The notes under the pieces: generated by a model
Databases searched by the model: none
The model's input: only the letters and a program-made list of their open reading frames with translations
Told to the model about the DNA's origin: nothing
From: Pseudomonas sp. ACM7
GTDB lineage: Bacteria > Pseudomonadota > Gammaproteobacteria > Pseudomonadales > Pseudomonadaceae
Length of the DNA stretch: 64,000 bases
Reading direction: 5' to 3'
NCBI RefSeq assembly: GCF_004136015.1
Contig: NZ_CP024866.1
Location: forward strand, 5,126,066 to 5,190,065
Shown: positions 7,702 to 16,564 of the stretch, one piece after another
Numbering within the stretch: position 1 is the first letter of the stretch
How the letters are laid out: each line of letters opens with the position of its first letter
Made by a program: the position numbers and the translations under genes

Positions 7702-8889
7702 TCAGTGAATACTCGAGGCCAGCTCGAAAATCGGGATGTACATCAGGATCACGATCACCCCGATCAGCAGGCCGATGAAGGTCATGAGCAAGGGTTCGAA
7801 CAGCCGCACGAACCATTCGATCCAGCGGCTGATTTCTTCGTCGTAGAAGTCGGCGCTGCGTTCCATCATTTGCCCGAGGTTGCCGGACTGCTCGCCAGCA
7901 CGCAGCAAGCGCAGGGACACCGGTGTCACGAGGTGATTGAGTTCCAGCGCGGTCGATAGCGACTGACCCTCGCGCACCCGTTCGCAGGCCTGGTCCAGAC
8001 GCGCGCGGGAGGCGACGGTGAGCAGGCCGCGAACCATGCCCATGGCGGTGACGAGGGGAATCCCGCCTTGCAGCAGAATCCCCAGCGAGCGGTAGAAGCG
8101 CGCCAGTTCGTACATGAAAATGCGTTGATGGACCGCCGGGAGTTTTTCAATCACACGGTCCAGGCCTCGACGAAAGGCCGGTTGGCGCTGGAGGAAAGTG
8201 AGGGCGACGATGATCGCCAGCAATGCGCCGAAGAATTCGCCCTGATGGGTGTGCAGGAACATCCCGCTGCTCATCAGGATCTGCGACAGCCACGGCAGGT
8301 TCGAGCCCAGCCCTTCGAACACCAGGCTGAAGCGCGGCACCACGTAGCCCATCAGAAACAACACCACGCCACCGCCCACCACCAGCAACAGCAGGGGGTA
8401 GATCGAAGCGCTGACGATTTTTTGCCGAACCTCGTCCATGCGCTGGCGATAGCTGACATAGCGGCCCAAGGCGTCGCCCACGGCGCCGGTCTTCTCGCTG
8501 GACTGCACCAACGCTACGTAGAGCGGAGGGAAAACCGCCGACAATTGGGCCAGTGCCTGGGAGAACGATTTGCCTTCATAAAGCAGGCGCACCAGTTCGC
8601 TCAAGGTCTTGCGGGCCTGGGGCGCGTTCTCTTTTTCCGCCAGGCTTTCCAGCGCATCGATCAACGGCAGGCCCGCATTGAGCAGCGTCGTCAGTTCCTG
8701 GCTGAACAGCACCAGGTTGAAGGTCTCGCGCTGTCGAACCCGCAGCGCACGCCAGTGACGCTCGGCGTACAGGCTGATCACCCGATAGCCCTGGTCTTCG
8801 ACGATGCACCGGGCTTCGCTGTGGCCGAGCGCCTCGACGGTCATCGAGACGACGCCGGCCTTGCCAACGGCTTTGAGATGAAAACGCAT
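7702..8889 (-). CDS. gspF: Type II secretion system inner membrane protein GspF
   Basis: A 395-residue protein of typical GspF length. It begins with the cytoplasmic domain (VEALGHSEARCIVEDQGYRV) and has two duplicated T2SSF domains (LVLFSQELTTLLNAGLPLID and YELARFYRSLGILLQGGIPL). Three membrane segments are visible, the last being LLMTFIGLLIGVIVILMYIP. GspF is the polytopic platform that couples the GspE ATPase to pseudopilus growth. It is 12 bp downstream of gspG. The other secretion genes lie ~13 kb away at 23194-30479. Confidence 0.92.
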   Translation of the reverse strand: MRFHLKAVGKAGVVSMTVEALGHSEARCIVEDQGYRVISLYAERHWRALRVRQRETFNLVLFSQELTTLLNAGLPLIDALESLAEKENAPQARKTLSELVRLLYEGKSFSQALAQLSAVFPPLYVALVQSSEKTGAVGDALGRYVSYRQRMDEVRQKIVSASIYPLLLLVVGGGVVLFLMGYVVPRFSLVFEGLGSNLPWLSQILMSSGMFLHTHQGEFFGALLAIIVALTFLQRQPAFRRGLDRVIEKLPAVHQRIFMYELARFYRSLGILLQGGIPLVTAMGMVRGLLTVASRARLDQACERVREGQSLSTALELNHLVTPVSLRLLRAGEQSGNLGQMMERSADFYDEEISRWIEWFVRLFEPLLMTFIGLLIGVIVILMYIPIFELASSIH

Positions 8890-8901
8890 GATCGCCTCCC
8901 G

Positions 8902-9336
8902 TCATTGCCAGCTGGTGACTTCGGCGTTTTCGCCTTCGCCGCCGGGTTGTCCGTCCTTGCCCATGGACAGCAAGTCGTATTCGCCGTTTTCGCCGGGGCA
9001 GCGATAGCTGTAGTTACGGCCCCACGGATCCTGCGGGAGTTTTTTCTGCAAGTAAGGGCCGGTCCATTTGGTTTCATCGCTGGGCGCGGTGACCAGCGCC
9101 TGCAAACCCTGTTCGGTCGACGGGTAATGACCGACCTCCAGACGGTACAGGTCCAGTGCCTTGCCCAGGCCTTCTATTTGCGCCTTGGCAACCTTCACTT
9201 CGGAGCGGCCCAGTTGGGCGAAATATTTCGGCGCGACGATGCCAGCCAACAGCCCCAGCACCACCAACACCACCAACAGTTCGAGCAGGGTGAACCCGCT
9301 TTGAGCACGCGGGGCGGAACGCAAACGCTGATTCAT
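8902..9336 (-). CDS. gspG: Type II secretion system major pseudopilin GspG
   Basis: About 144 residues from the ATG at 9336, with GAGG upstream; the longer open frame is rejected because a prepilin needs its short leader first. The processing site is clear: Gly before Phe+1, with Glu+5, in SGFTLLELLVVLVVLGLLAG. It then has the GspG signature residues (HYPSTEQGLQALV, DPWGRNYSYRCPG, YDLLSMGKDG). It would be cleaved by a prepilin peptidase and form the pseudopilus shaft. It is cotranscribed with gspF. Confidence 0.93.
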   Translation of the reverse strand: MNQRLRSAPRAQSGFTLLELLVVLVVLGLLAGIVAPKYFAQLGRSEVKVAKAQIEGLGKALDLYRLEVGHYPSTEQGLQALVTAPSDETKWTGPYLQKKLPQDPWGRNYSYRCPGENGEYDLLSMGKDGQPGGEGENAEVTSWQ

Positions 9337-9443
9337 GATGACCTCACACAGTCGGCAGAAGGGTCGCCATGAAGGCTTATGCAATTGCCATGCACATGCC
9401 GGACATTCTTCTGCAACCCCTGAATTACGGGCCTGCGCGCATC

Positions 9444-9459
9444 CGGCACAGTGCTTGCG
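9444..9459 (+). promoter_or_regulatory. Candidate sigma-54 promoter upstream of the transglycosylase gene
   Basis: CGGCACAGTGCTTGCG matches the -24/-12 consensus (TGGCACG-N4-TTGCW) with the invariant GG and GC ten bases apart. It is ~70 bp before the ATG at 9529. A TGGGG-N6-CCCCA inverted repeat lies just downstream at 9484-9499. No CCCC-R-N4-T-GGGG site is seen upstream, so this is weaker than the other four. Confidence 0.45.
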
Positions 9460-9483
9460 TATGGCTGGTTTACTACCGGCCAT

Positions 9484-9499
9484 TGGGGCATTAGCCCCA
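9484..9499. promoter_or_regulatory. Inverted repeat TGGGG-N6-CCCCA between gspG and the transglycosylase gene
   Basis: TGGGGCATTAGCCCCA has perfect 5-bp arms. It uses the same half sites as the proposed MnxR motif but in the opposite order. It lies ~150 bp upstream of gspG and ~30 bp before the transglycosylase ATG. A related GGGG follows at 9506. Confidence 0.35.
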
Positions 9500-9528
9500 T
9501 TTTTCGGGGCCGGGCAGGGAGGTAAATA

Positions 9529-10137
9529 ATGAAAACACTCACCACAGGACTGCTCGGTCTGCTGGTGCTGACCGGCGTCGTACAGGCCGATGTGTTCGTT
9601 TCCGTGGACGCCAAGGGCAGCTACGTTCTGTCCAATGTCCACCATCCCGGCCGCACCTATGAACGGGTGATTCACGAGCCAGAATCCACCCGGGTCAGCA
9701 CGGATCAGCAACCCCAGATGATTGCCCGGCAGCCCTATGCCGAGCTGGTTTCGGCGGCTGCCACGGCCAATCAGTTACCGGCGGCGCTGTTGCATGCCGT
9801 GATTCAGGCCGAGTCCGCCTACGACTCCGGTGCCCGGTCACCCAAGGGGGCTGGAGGGTTGATGCAATTGATGCCTGACACCGCCCGGGAGTTGGGGGTG
9901 AAGAATGTCTACGACCCGAAAGCCAACATCCAGGGTGGCGCCAAGTACCTGAAGCACCTGATGACCCTGTTCGATAACGACATCAGCCTCGCCGTGGCGG
10001 CCTACAACGCCGGGCCGCAAGCGGTGCTCAGCCGTGGCGGGGTGATCCCGCCGTTCGCCGAAACCCAGCGTTACGTGCCCAGTGTCTTGCGCCAATACCG
10101 ACGCTTGCAGGGCCTGGCCGCGGATGCGCCGCTGTGA
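9529..10137 (+). CDS. Lytic transglycosylase, SLT domain
   Basis: A 202-residue exported protein. It has a signal peptide (MKTLTTGLLGLLVLTGVVQA), an N-terminal DUF4124-like strand region (VFVSVDAKGSYVLSN), then an SLT domain from residue ~70. That domain has the catalytic Glu in HAVIQAESAYD, GAGGLMQLMPDTA, and AVAAYNAGPQAV. It cleaves peptidoglycan with anhydromuramic product formation. Next to gspG and gspF it may open the wall for assembly of the secretion apparatus. GGGAGG precedes the ATG. Confidence 0.92.
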   Translation: MKTLTTGLLGLLVLTGVVQADVFVSVDAKGSYVLSNVHHPGRTYERVIHEPESTRVSTDQQPQMIARQPYAELVSAAATANQLPAALLHAVIQAESAYDSGARSPKGAGGLMQLMPDTARELGVKNVYDPKANIQGGAKYLKHLMTLFDNDISLAVAAYNAGPQAVLSRGGVIPPFAETQRYVPSVLRQYRRLQGLAADAPL

Positions 10138-10148
10138 TTGGGGGTTTC

Positions 10149-10162
10149 CCCCATATGTGGGG
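10149..10162. promoter_or_regulatory. Putative MnxR enhancer site (distal, mnxG)
   Basis: CCCCATATGTGGGG fits the CCCC-R-N4-T-GGGG pattern shared with the other sites. It lies ~390 bp before the predicted mnxG start, further than the others, so its role is less certain. Confidence 0.4.
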
Positions 10163-10202
10163 CAACCCGATCCGTACCGCCGACCGAAGACCGCAATCGT
10201 CC

Positions 10203-10363
10203 TGTAGCAGCTGTCGAGCTTGCGAGGCTGCGTTCGGCGCGGGCCGCGTTCGGACGCAGCCGTCGTGAGATCCGCCAACGCGGTGTTTCAGGAAAACCTC
10301 ACGTTCAGGTTTTACGACGGCTACGCCGCCGAACGCAGCCTCGCAAGCTCGACAGCTGCTACA
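10203..10363. repeat. Perfect 37-bp inverted repeat
   Basis: Bases 10203-10239 are the exact reverse complement of 10327-10363, separated by 87 bp that contain no convincing gene. The arms contain the AGCAGCTGTCGAGCTTGCGA element seen in Pseudomonas intergenic repeats. It lies between the transglycosylase gene and the mnxG promoter and could insulate the two units or be a mobile BIME. Confidence 0.9.
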
Positions 10364-10424
10364 GAGCCGAACGCCGACTTCGACGGTTGTTACGAAATTT
10401 GCGTTTTGGGGGAAGTTTCTTCAG

Positions 10425-10438
10425 CCCGAAAAGTGGGG
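10425..10438. promoter_or_regulatory. Putative MnxR enhancer site (proximal, mnxG)
   Basis: CCCGAAAAGTGGGG matches CCCC-R-N4-T-GGGG at all but the fourth base. Its centre is ~107 bp upstream of the predicted sigma-54 start, the normal range for an enhancer-binding activator. A TGGGG-N5-CCCC repeat follows at 10447-10460. Confidence 0.5.
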
Positions 10439-10511
10439 GGAATAGATGGGGAATATCCCCCGAGTTGTTAAGTCGTTTATGTAACAGTTTGAAAAATAAC
10501 TAAATTATTTA

Positions 10512-10527
10512 TGGCATGCGGATTGCT
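10512..10527 (+). promoter_or_regulatory. Sigma-54 promoter of mnxG
   Basis: TGGCATGCGGATTGCT matches the -24/-12 consensus at nearly every position. The predicted start is near 10538, giving a ~45-nt leader to the ATG at 10583. This rules out the longer open frame that begins at 10511. Confidence 0.75.
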
Positions 10528-10582
10528 CAAGGGGATTTGTCGAGATTTATTCCAAATGAGTACCACAGCGAGGCCCGTGATC

Positions 10583-13500
10583 ATGACCGGCATACCCTAC
10601 GCTCCGTCCTTGTTAAATCTGCTGCTGTTGGTGGCATCGATGCTGGGCATCGAGCTGGTCGAAGCGGCCGTGCGCTGCGAGCGTAATCTGGTGGCCAACG
10701 TCGTGGCCTTGGATCAGCCGCTGATGTTCAACCGCCTCGGCGCGCAAAACGTCAACGGCATGATGTTCGCCCTGCGCCGCGATGTGGTCGATGACCACGA
10801 GATGTCCCTGGCCCAGGGCGGGGCGGCGGTGCCGGGCAAAGTCTCGCTGCGGCCCGACAAGCGTCCGCGTCCACTGGTACTGCGCGTCGCTGCCGGTGAC
10901 TGCCTGACCATCAACTTGCAGAACTTGCTCGCCTACCAGGCCAACCCCGGCAGCCATGAAAACGGGGAGGAGGGTGAGGGTGAGATTGAGGGCGAAGTCG
11001 CCATCGGCAACGTAGACCAATTCAAGGTCGATGAGCAGGTCACCGACCGCCACGTCGGCTTCCAGGTCAATGGCATGCAAGCGGTCAACAGCATCGACGA
11101 CATTGCGTCCTATACCGGACGAAACGCCAATACCTTGATTGCCCCCGGCGCCACCCGTTCCTACACCTTGTACGCCGAGCGCGAAGGGGCGTTTGCCGCC
11201 AGCAGCCGCGGCGCGACCTTCGGGGGTGAAGGGGATGCGGGCAACGTGGCCAACGGACTGTTCGGCCAAGTGGTAGTGGTGCCCAAGGGCGGCCGCACCT
11301 ATCGCAACACCGTGACCGAAGAAGAAATGCGCCTGGCCAGTGTCGGCCGCACCCCGGCCGGTCAACCGATCGTTGATTACCAGGCGCGCTACCCGCAGCG
11401 CGAACCGTGGATCCGTGAAGGCAAGGCCGGCCTGCCGATCATCAACATGGTCAACGGCAATGAAATCATTTCCAGCGAAAGCGACGCGATCGTGATGGGC
11501 AGCAACGCCGACGGCAGCTTCCCGCCGTCGACCTATCCGCTGGAAGCCATTGGAAAACGCAACCCGGCGATCCCGAATCGTCTGGAACCGTTCCGCGATT
11601 TCGCCTCGCAGTTCCAGGATGAAACTGCCGCGACCCAGGCGTTCCCCGCTTACTGGGCGGACCCGGTGATGGCCCACGTGCTGGAGCCGACTCGCGACTC
11701 GTTCATGATCAACTATGGCTCCGGAGGCATGGGCGCCGAAGTGGTCGCCAACCGTTTGGGCGTCGGGCCGATGCACGATTGCCTGTCCTGCGCCTATGAA
11801 GAATTCTTCCTCAGCTCCCACACCGTCGGCGATGTGGCCATGCTGGTGGACGTGCCGGCCAACGCCGGCCTGGAAAATATTCGTCCCGGTGAAACGCCGA
11901 GCGCCGATCAGATCGGGGTCAAGGCGACCATGGCGCTGTACCCGTCCGAGCCGTCCAACGTCAACCACAGCTACATCGGCGACTTCATCAAATTCCGCAA
12001 CACCCACAACGGTCACGAGCAGCACATTTTCCACCTGCACGGGCACCAGTGGTTGTTCAACCCCAACGACGACAACTCAGACTATGTGGACGCCCAAGGC
12101 ATCGGTCCGGGCGCCGGTTACACCTACGAAATCGCCAACGGTGGGTCGGGCAACCGCAACCGGGTCGCGGGCGATGCGATCTATCACTGCCACTTCTATC
12201 CGCACTTTGCCCAAGGCATGTGGAGCATGTGGCGGGTGCATGACGTGTTCGAAGAAGGCACCAAACTCGAGGTGTCCCAACAGGGGGGCGACGGTTATCA
12301 CAGCGAACCTTATGCACTGCGCAGCGGTAAACCAGCGGCAGGCGCCCGCGCCTTGCCCGATGGCGAGATCGTTGCCGGCACACCTATTCCAGCCGTCGTG
12401 CCCCTGCCAGGCAAAGCCATGGCGCCGATGCCGGGCAAAGTCGCGGTCGTGCCGAAAATCGGCGAAACCCTGGTGGCCGGTGGTGACGACGATGACGAGG
12501 AGGATGACGACAGCGAACATCACGGCGGTAACGGCGGCGCTAGGGCCATCGGTTCCCTGGCCCTGGTGGATCGCAGTGAAGCCAACCGCAATGCTGACGG
12601 CAGCTTGAAAAACCCTGGCTATCCGTTCTGGATCGGCGGCATGGAAAGCTCGGTCGGCCAACGCCCACCGACCCCTCCGCTGGACATGCTCGACGCTGCC
12701 AAGGCTCAGGCCTTGAAAACCAGCGGCAACGCCTTGTGGGCCAATCTCGACCCGGCTCAGTCCGGTGGCTGGGATGGCGGTTTGGGGCGCCATTCTCTGG
12801 ACGGCTTCTCCTCCGGTGGCCAGGCGCACACCATTACCACGTCCCTGGATTTCTCCAAGGAAGTGACGCGCGCCAAGCCGATTTACATGCCGGAAGAGGG
12901 CACCGAAGTCGAACAGGCGGCCATGGCGTTCCACGCCAAAAAAGACCACCCAAGCTTCGCCGTGCTGCCCGGTAATCAAATCGTGGCGCGCAGCTTCCGC
13001 ACCAACGGCGCCTTGCCGATCGCGGGCGCACCGTATTACGAACCGTGCATGGATGACCGGCAAAAACGCCTGACCAGTAGCGCCGGCACCGGCGAGTTCA
13101 ACAGCGGTGAGCGGGTTGATGGCATGTCCTTCAGCGGTTCCTCGACGTTCACCGCCGACCGTCCACGGGTCTATAAAGCCGCGAACATTCAGTTCGATGC
13201 GGTCTACAACAAAGTCGGTTACCACTTCCCGCAAGCGCGCATTCTCGCGCTGTGGGAAGACGCCTGGCCGGTGATCAACAAGCAGCGGCCGCCAGAGCCT
13301 CTGGTGATGCGCATGAACACCTTCGACTGCGTGCAGTACCAGCAAACCAACCTGGTGCCGGCCACCTATGAAATGGACGACTATCAGGTGCGCACGCCAA
13401 CCGACGTGATCGGCCAGCACATTCACCTGCCGAAATGGGACCTGACGGCTGCTGACGGTTCGGCCAACGGCTGGAACTACGAAGACGGCGTACTTTCCCC

Positions 13501-16408
13501 CGGTGCAGTGCAAGAACGCATCCACGCCATTCGCGAGTTCAACCAGTGCCAAGGCACCGATCCTCGTGACGGCACGCCGACCTGCCCGAAAGCCAAGGCT
13601 CACCCGTTCTTCGGCCAATACGGCCGGGCCGACTGGGTTGGCGCGCGCACGGCGATGCAGCGCTGGTTTGTCGATCCGGTGGTGAACGCCAAAGGCGTCG
13701 ACCGTGGCCTGGGAACCATTTTCACCCACGACCACCTTGGCCCATCGACTCACCAACAGATCGGTCTGTACGCCACCGTGTTGGCAGAACCGGCCGGTTC
13801 GACCTGGTTCCACGCCGAAACCGGCGAGCCGTTGTACAGCGGCGCGCGGCAGGACGGCGGACCCACTTCGTGGCAAGCGGTGGTGTCCACCGGTGACTTG
13901 GACGGCGACGGCAAGAACGACAGCTTCCGTGAGTTCTTCCTCGAATACAGCGACTTCCAGCACGCCTATGAAGCCGGTGTGTACGTGGGCGCCGGTCCTA
14001 ACGGCGTGCCTAATCCGCAAGCCTTCCCGGCCACGGCTGACAGCTTCCGCTACGCGATCAACCCACCGGTGCGAAAAGAAGCCGAGACCCTGCTTGAACA
14101 GGTGGTCGAAGCCCGCGGTGGACTTATGCCCGGTTGCCCAAGCCGGCCATGCCCACAAGCTATCTCGGTCGATGACCCTGGCATGTTCGTGGTCAATTAC
14201 CGCAACGAACCGCTGGCCCTGCGGGTGTACGACCCGAACAAGGTCGGCCCGGACGGCAAGCGTGGTATGCAGGCCGACGGCCTCGGCGGCGACCTGGCGT
14301 ACGCCATGCAAAGCCGTACCGACCGCGCCATCCCGGCGATGAACCTGGCGCCGAACCTGGTGACTGCAGCCACCGGCCCAACCGGCGGAACCACGCTGTT
14401 CCCGCCACACATCAACCGTGGCGGCGCCGAACCGGGTGACCCGTTCACTCCGATGCTGCGCACCTACACCGGGGACAACGTCCGGTTGCGGGTGCATGCC
14501 GGTGGTCACGAAGAAGAGCACAACGTGACCCTGCACGGCGTGAAGTGGCTGCAAAGCGGTTCCGGTTATGGCAACAGCTCCAACTCCGGCTGGCGCTCGT
14601 CGCAGATGCTCGGGATCTCCGAGCAGATGGGCTTCAATGCGCCGGTGTCGATGATCTCCAGCGCGGCCGCGACCACCGGGGATTACCTGTACTCGATGGA
14701 CGCCTCCCTGGAAGGTTACTGGAGCGGGATCTGGGGCGTGATGCGCAACTACACGGCCCAGCGCAGCGACCTGTTCGCGCTGCCGAACAACGCGAAACCG
14801 GCCGGTATGCGCAACACCGTGGCATTCGATGGCATCTGCCCACGGTACGGCGCCAACCCTAACGGTATCGGCACCCGGCCGACGCCACAACGCAACTATG
14901 AAGTGGTCGCGGCGCTGGCCAACGACATCCTGGGCAATCCGCTGAACCTGTCGATGGCCGATCCGGCCGGTATCGGGCAACACGTCGGCGGGGCGTTGAA
15001 GCCGGCGGGCGGCACCCTGGTGTACAACTCGCGGGCAGTGAGCATTCCTCAGGTCACGGTGACCGACCCTGTGGAGGGGACCTTCACCATCGGCGGGCAA
15101 AGCGGGCCATTGCATGATCCGACGGCGATCCTTTATGTGCGCAAGGGCGACCTCGATCCAATCACCGGCAAGCTCAAACCCGGTGTGCCTGTCGAACCGC
15201 TGGTGCTGCGTGCGGCGGCTGGTGACTGCATCAACATCACCCTGGAAAACCGTCTGCCCATGGTGATGCCGGACCTGGCTCAGACGGCTTCGGTGATGGG
15301 CATGGTCAAGCGTGACCGCAACGATGGCGAGGGCTCGACCACCTTCAGCAATAACCTGATGCGGCCGTCCAGCACGGTGGGCCTGCACGCCCAACTGCTG
15401 GCGTACGACATCACCAAATCCGACGGGACCAACGTCGGCACCAACCCGATCCAGACCGTGCCACCGCGTGTTGGCAATGTTGGGGCGTACCCGACGCGGA
15501 CCTATCAGTACTACGCCGGGCACCTGGAGCGTGAAGGCAAACCGGTCACGCAACTGGGCCGCAGTGTCGACAATATCAATGCCACGGCGGTGGAATTCGG
15601 CGGGCTGAATTTCACCCCGGCGGACGTCATCAAGCAGCCGCAAAAAGGCCTCGGTGGGGCGATGAGCATCCTGCCGGTCGGCGCCACCTGGGTTGAAGAC
15701 ACGCGCAAAGTAAATGCCACCGTCACTGCACCGGGGCAAAGCACCTACCGCGATTTTGCGATGGTCTGGCAGAAGGCGTTGAACATGCGCTGGGCCAATG
15801 GTCGTCCGGTGGAAGGTATTGCCTCGGAGGCCGGTGTACCGACCGATCCGCAGGACAACTCGAGCATGGCCATCAACTACAAGACCGAGCCGATGTGGTT
15901 CCGCTTCGGTCTGCCACCGGATGCGCCGTTCGGCCACGCCGACGGCCATGGTTACGGCGACGTGCCTAACGCGCACATGGCCTTCAGCAATGCGCTGGTG
16001 GGGGGCGATCCGCAAACGCCGGTGCTGTATGTGAAACCGGGGCAACCGTTCCGCACCCACATTCTGATGCCGACCGGTGGCAGCCGTGGTTCGACCTTCC
16101 AGTTGGACGGTCACGTCTGGTCGGTCAACCCGTTCCAGTCAGAGAAGAGCGACTCCGGTGGCTATCCGATGATGACCCCTGGGGTGGGTTCGGTGCGGTT
16201 CGGCTACAACCCGATGTCGATGTACATCGGCGCCCGCGAAAGCATTCTGCCGGCGGCGCATTTCAGCTTCATGCACCCGAGCGCCGGGGGCAGCAATGCA
16301 ATACCGGGCGACTACCTGTTCCGAGACTACGGCGCTTACGGCAGCACCGCCGGGCTTTGGGGATTGCTGCGGGTGACCAACGAACCTGAACCGGCTCCGG
16401 TTCCGTAG
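10583..16408 (+). CDS. mnxG: Giant multicopper oxidase, MnxG-type Mn(II) oxidase
   Basis: About 1941 residues. The ATG at 10583 has GAGG nine bases upstream and lies just after the sigma-54 promoter; 10556 is an alternative. A hydrophobic export segment follows. Copper-ligand motifs include HLHGH at ~484-488 and HCHFYPH at ~535-541; more His-rich segments occur in later domains (FTHDHLGPSTHQQ; HEEEHNVTLHG). Size and architecture match MnxG of Pseudomonas putida GB-1, known to be needed for Mn(II) oxidation to Mn oxides. An acidic run of Asp/Glu at ~634-645 followed by His-His may be a metal-binding insert. It heads an operon of copper, heme and folding accessory proteins. Confidence 0.88.
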   Translation: MTGIPYAPSLLNLLLLVASMLGIELVEAAVRCERNLVANVVALDQPLMFNRLGAQNVNGMMFALRRDVVDDHEMSLAQGGAAVPGKVSLRPDKRPRPLVLRVAAGDCLTINLQNLLAYQANPGSHENGEEGEGEIEGEVAIGNVDQFKVDEQVTDRHVGFQVNGMQAVNSIDDIASYTGRNANTLIAPGATRSYTLYAEREGAFAASSRGATFGGEGDAGNVANGLFGQVVVVPKGGRTYRNTVTEEEMRLASVGRTPAGQPIVDYQARYPQREPWIREGKAGLPIINMVNGNEIISSESDAIVMGSNADGSFPPSTYPLEAIGKRNPAIPNRLEPFRDFASQFQDETAATQAFPAYWADPVMAHVLEPTRDSFMINYGSGGMGAEVVANRLGVGPMHDCLSCAYEEFFLSSHTVGDVAMLVDVPANAGLENIRPGETPSADQIGVKATMALYPSEPSNVNHSYIGDFIKFRNTHNGHEQHIFHLHGHQWLFNPNDDNSDYVDAQGIGPGAGYTYEIANGGSGNRNRVAGDAIYHCHFYPHFAQGMWSMWRVHDVFEEGTKLEVSQQGGDGYHSEPYALRSGKPAAGARALPDGEIVAGTPIPAVVPLPGKAMAPMPGKVAVVPKIGETLVAGGDDDDEEDDDSEHHGGNGGARAIGSLALVDRSEANRNADGSLKNPGYPFWIGGMESSVGQRPPTPPLDMLDAAKAQALKTSGNALWANLDPAQSGGWDGGLGRHSLDGFSSGGQAHTITTSLDFSKEVTRAKPIYMPEEGTEVEQAAMAFHAKKDHPSFAVLPGNQIVARSFRTNGALPIAGAPYYEPCMDDRQKRLTSSAGTGEFNSGERVDGMSFSGSSTFTADRPRVYKAANIQFDAVYNKVGYHFPQARILALWEDAWPVINKQRPPEPLVMRMNTFDCVQYQQTNLVPATYEMDDYQVRTPTDVIGQHIHLPKWDLTAADGSANGWNYEDGVLSPGAVQERIHAIREFNQCQGTDPRDGTPTCPKAKAHPFFGQYGRADWVGARTAMQRWFVDPVVNAKGVDRGLGTIFTHDHLGPSTHQQIGLYATVLAEPAGSTWFHAETGEPLYSGARQDGGPTSWQAVVSTGDLDGDGKNDSFREFFLEYSDFQHAYEAGVYVGAGPNGVPNPQAFPATADSFRYAINPPVRKEAETLLEQVVEARGGLMPGCPSRPCPQAISVDDPGMFVVNYRNEPLALRVYDPNKVGPDGKRGMQADGLGGDLAYAMQSRTDRAIPAMNLAPNLVTAATGPTGGTTLFPPHINRGGAEPGDPFTPMLRTYTGDNVRLRVHAGGHEEEHNVTLHGVKWLQSGSGYGNSSNSGWRSSQMLGISEQMGFNAPVSMISSAAATTGDYLYSMDASLEGYWSGIWGVMRNYTAQRSDLFALPNNAKPAGMRNTVAFDGICPRYGANPNGIGTRPTPQRNYEVVAALANDILGNPLNLSMADPAGIGQHVGGALKPAGGTLVYNSRAVSIPQVTVTDPVEGTFTIGGQSGPLHDPTAILYVRKGDLDPITGKLKPGVPVEPLVLRAAAGDCINITLENRLPMVMPDLAQTASVMGMVKRDRNDGEGSTTFSNNLMRPSSTVGLHAQLLAYDITKSDGTNVGTNPIQTVPPRVGNVGAYPTRTYQYYAGHLEREGKPVTQLGRSVDNINATAVEFGGLNFTPADVIKQPQKGLGGAMSILPVGATWVEDTRKVNATVTAPGQSTYRDFAMVWQKALNMRWANGRPVEGIASEAGVPTDPQDNSSMAINYKTEPMWFRFGLPPDAPFGHADGHGYGDVPNAHMAFSNALVGGDPQTPVLYVKPGQPFRTHILMPTGGSRGSTFQLDGHVWSVNPFQSEKSDSGGYPMMTPGVGSVRFGYNPMSMYIGARESILPAAHFSFMHPSAGGSNAIPGDYLFRDYGAYGSTAGLWGLLRVTNEPEPAPVP

Positions 16409-16430
16409 GGCAGGGAAATAACGCAATACC

Positions 16431-16522
16431 TGCGGGAGCGAGCTCGCTCGCGATGAGGCCAGCACATTCAACATTGATGTCGACTGTCAGACCGCTATCG
16501 CGAGCAAGCTCGCTCCCACAGG
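16431..16522. repeat. Inverted REP pair between mnxG and the propeller gene
   Basis: GCGGGAGCGAGCTCGCTCGCGAT at the left and ATCGCGAGCAAGCTCGCTCCCACA at the right are inverted relative to each other. REP pairs inside operons often stabilise upstream mRNA or dampen downstream expression (known of the class). Confidence 0.8.
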
Positions 16523-16564
16523 GGCGCGTTACGGCAGGCTCAGATTAGAAAGGGGAGAAACGAT

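Noticed and set aside
9354..9369. Minus-strand TGGCGACCCTTCTGCC as a sigma-54 promoter for gspG
   Set aside because: The predicted start would leave only ~6 nt before the gspG ATG, too short to include its ribosome site.
10511..10582. Longer N-terminus for mnxG starting at 10511
   Set aside because: This start lies at the edge of the sigma-54 promoter (10512-10527) and upstream of the predicted transcription start, and has no ribosome site.
12077..16114. A 1345-codon open frame on the minus strand inside mnxG
   Set aside because: It is the antisense shadow of a GC-rich coding region. The product is His/Arg-rich low-complexity sequence without domains or start signals.
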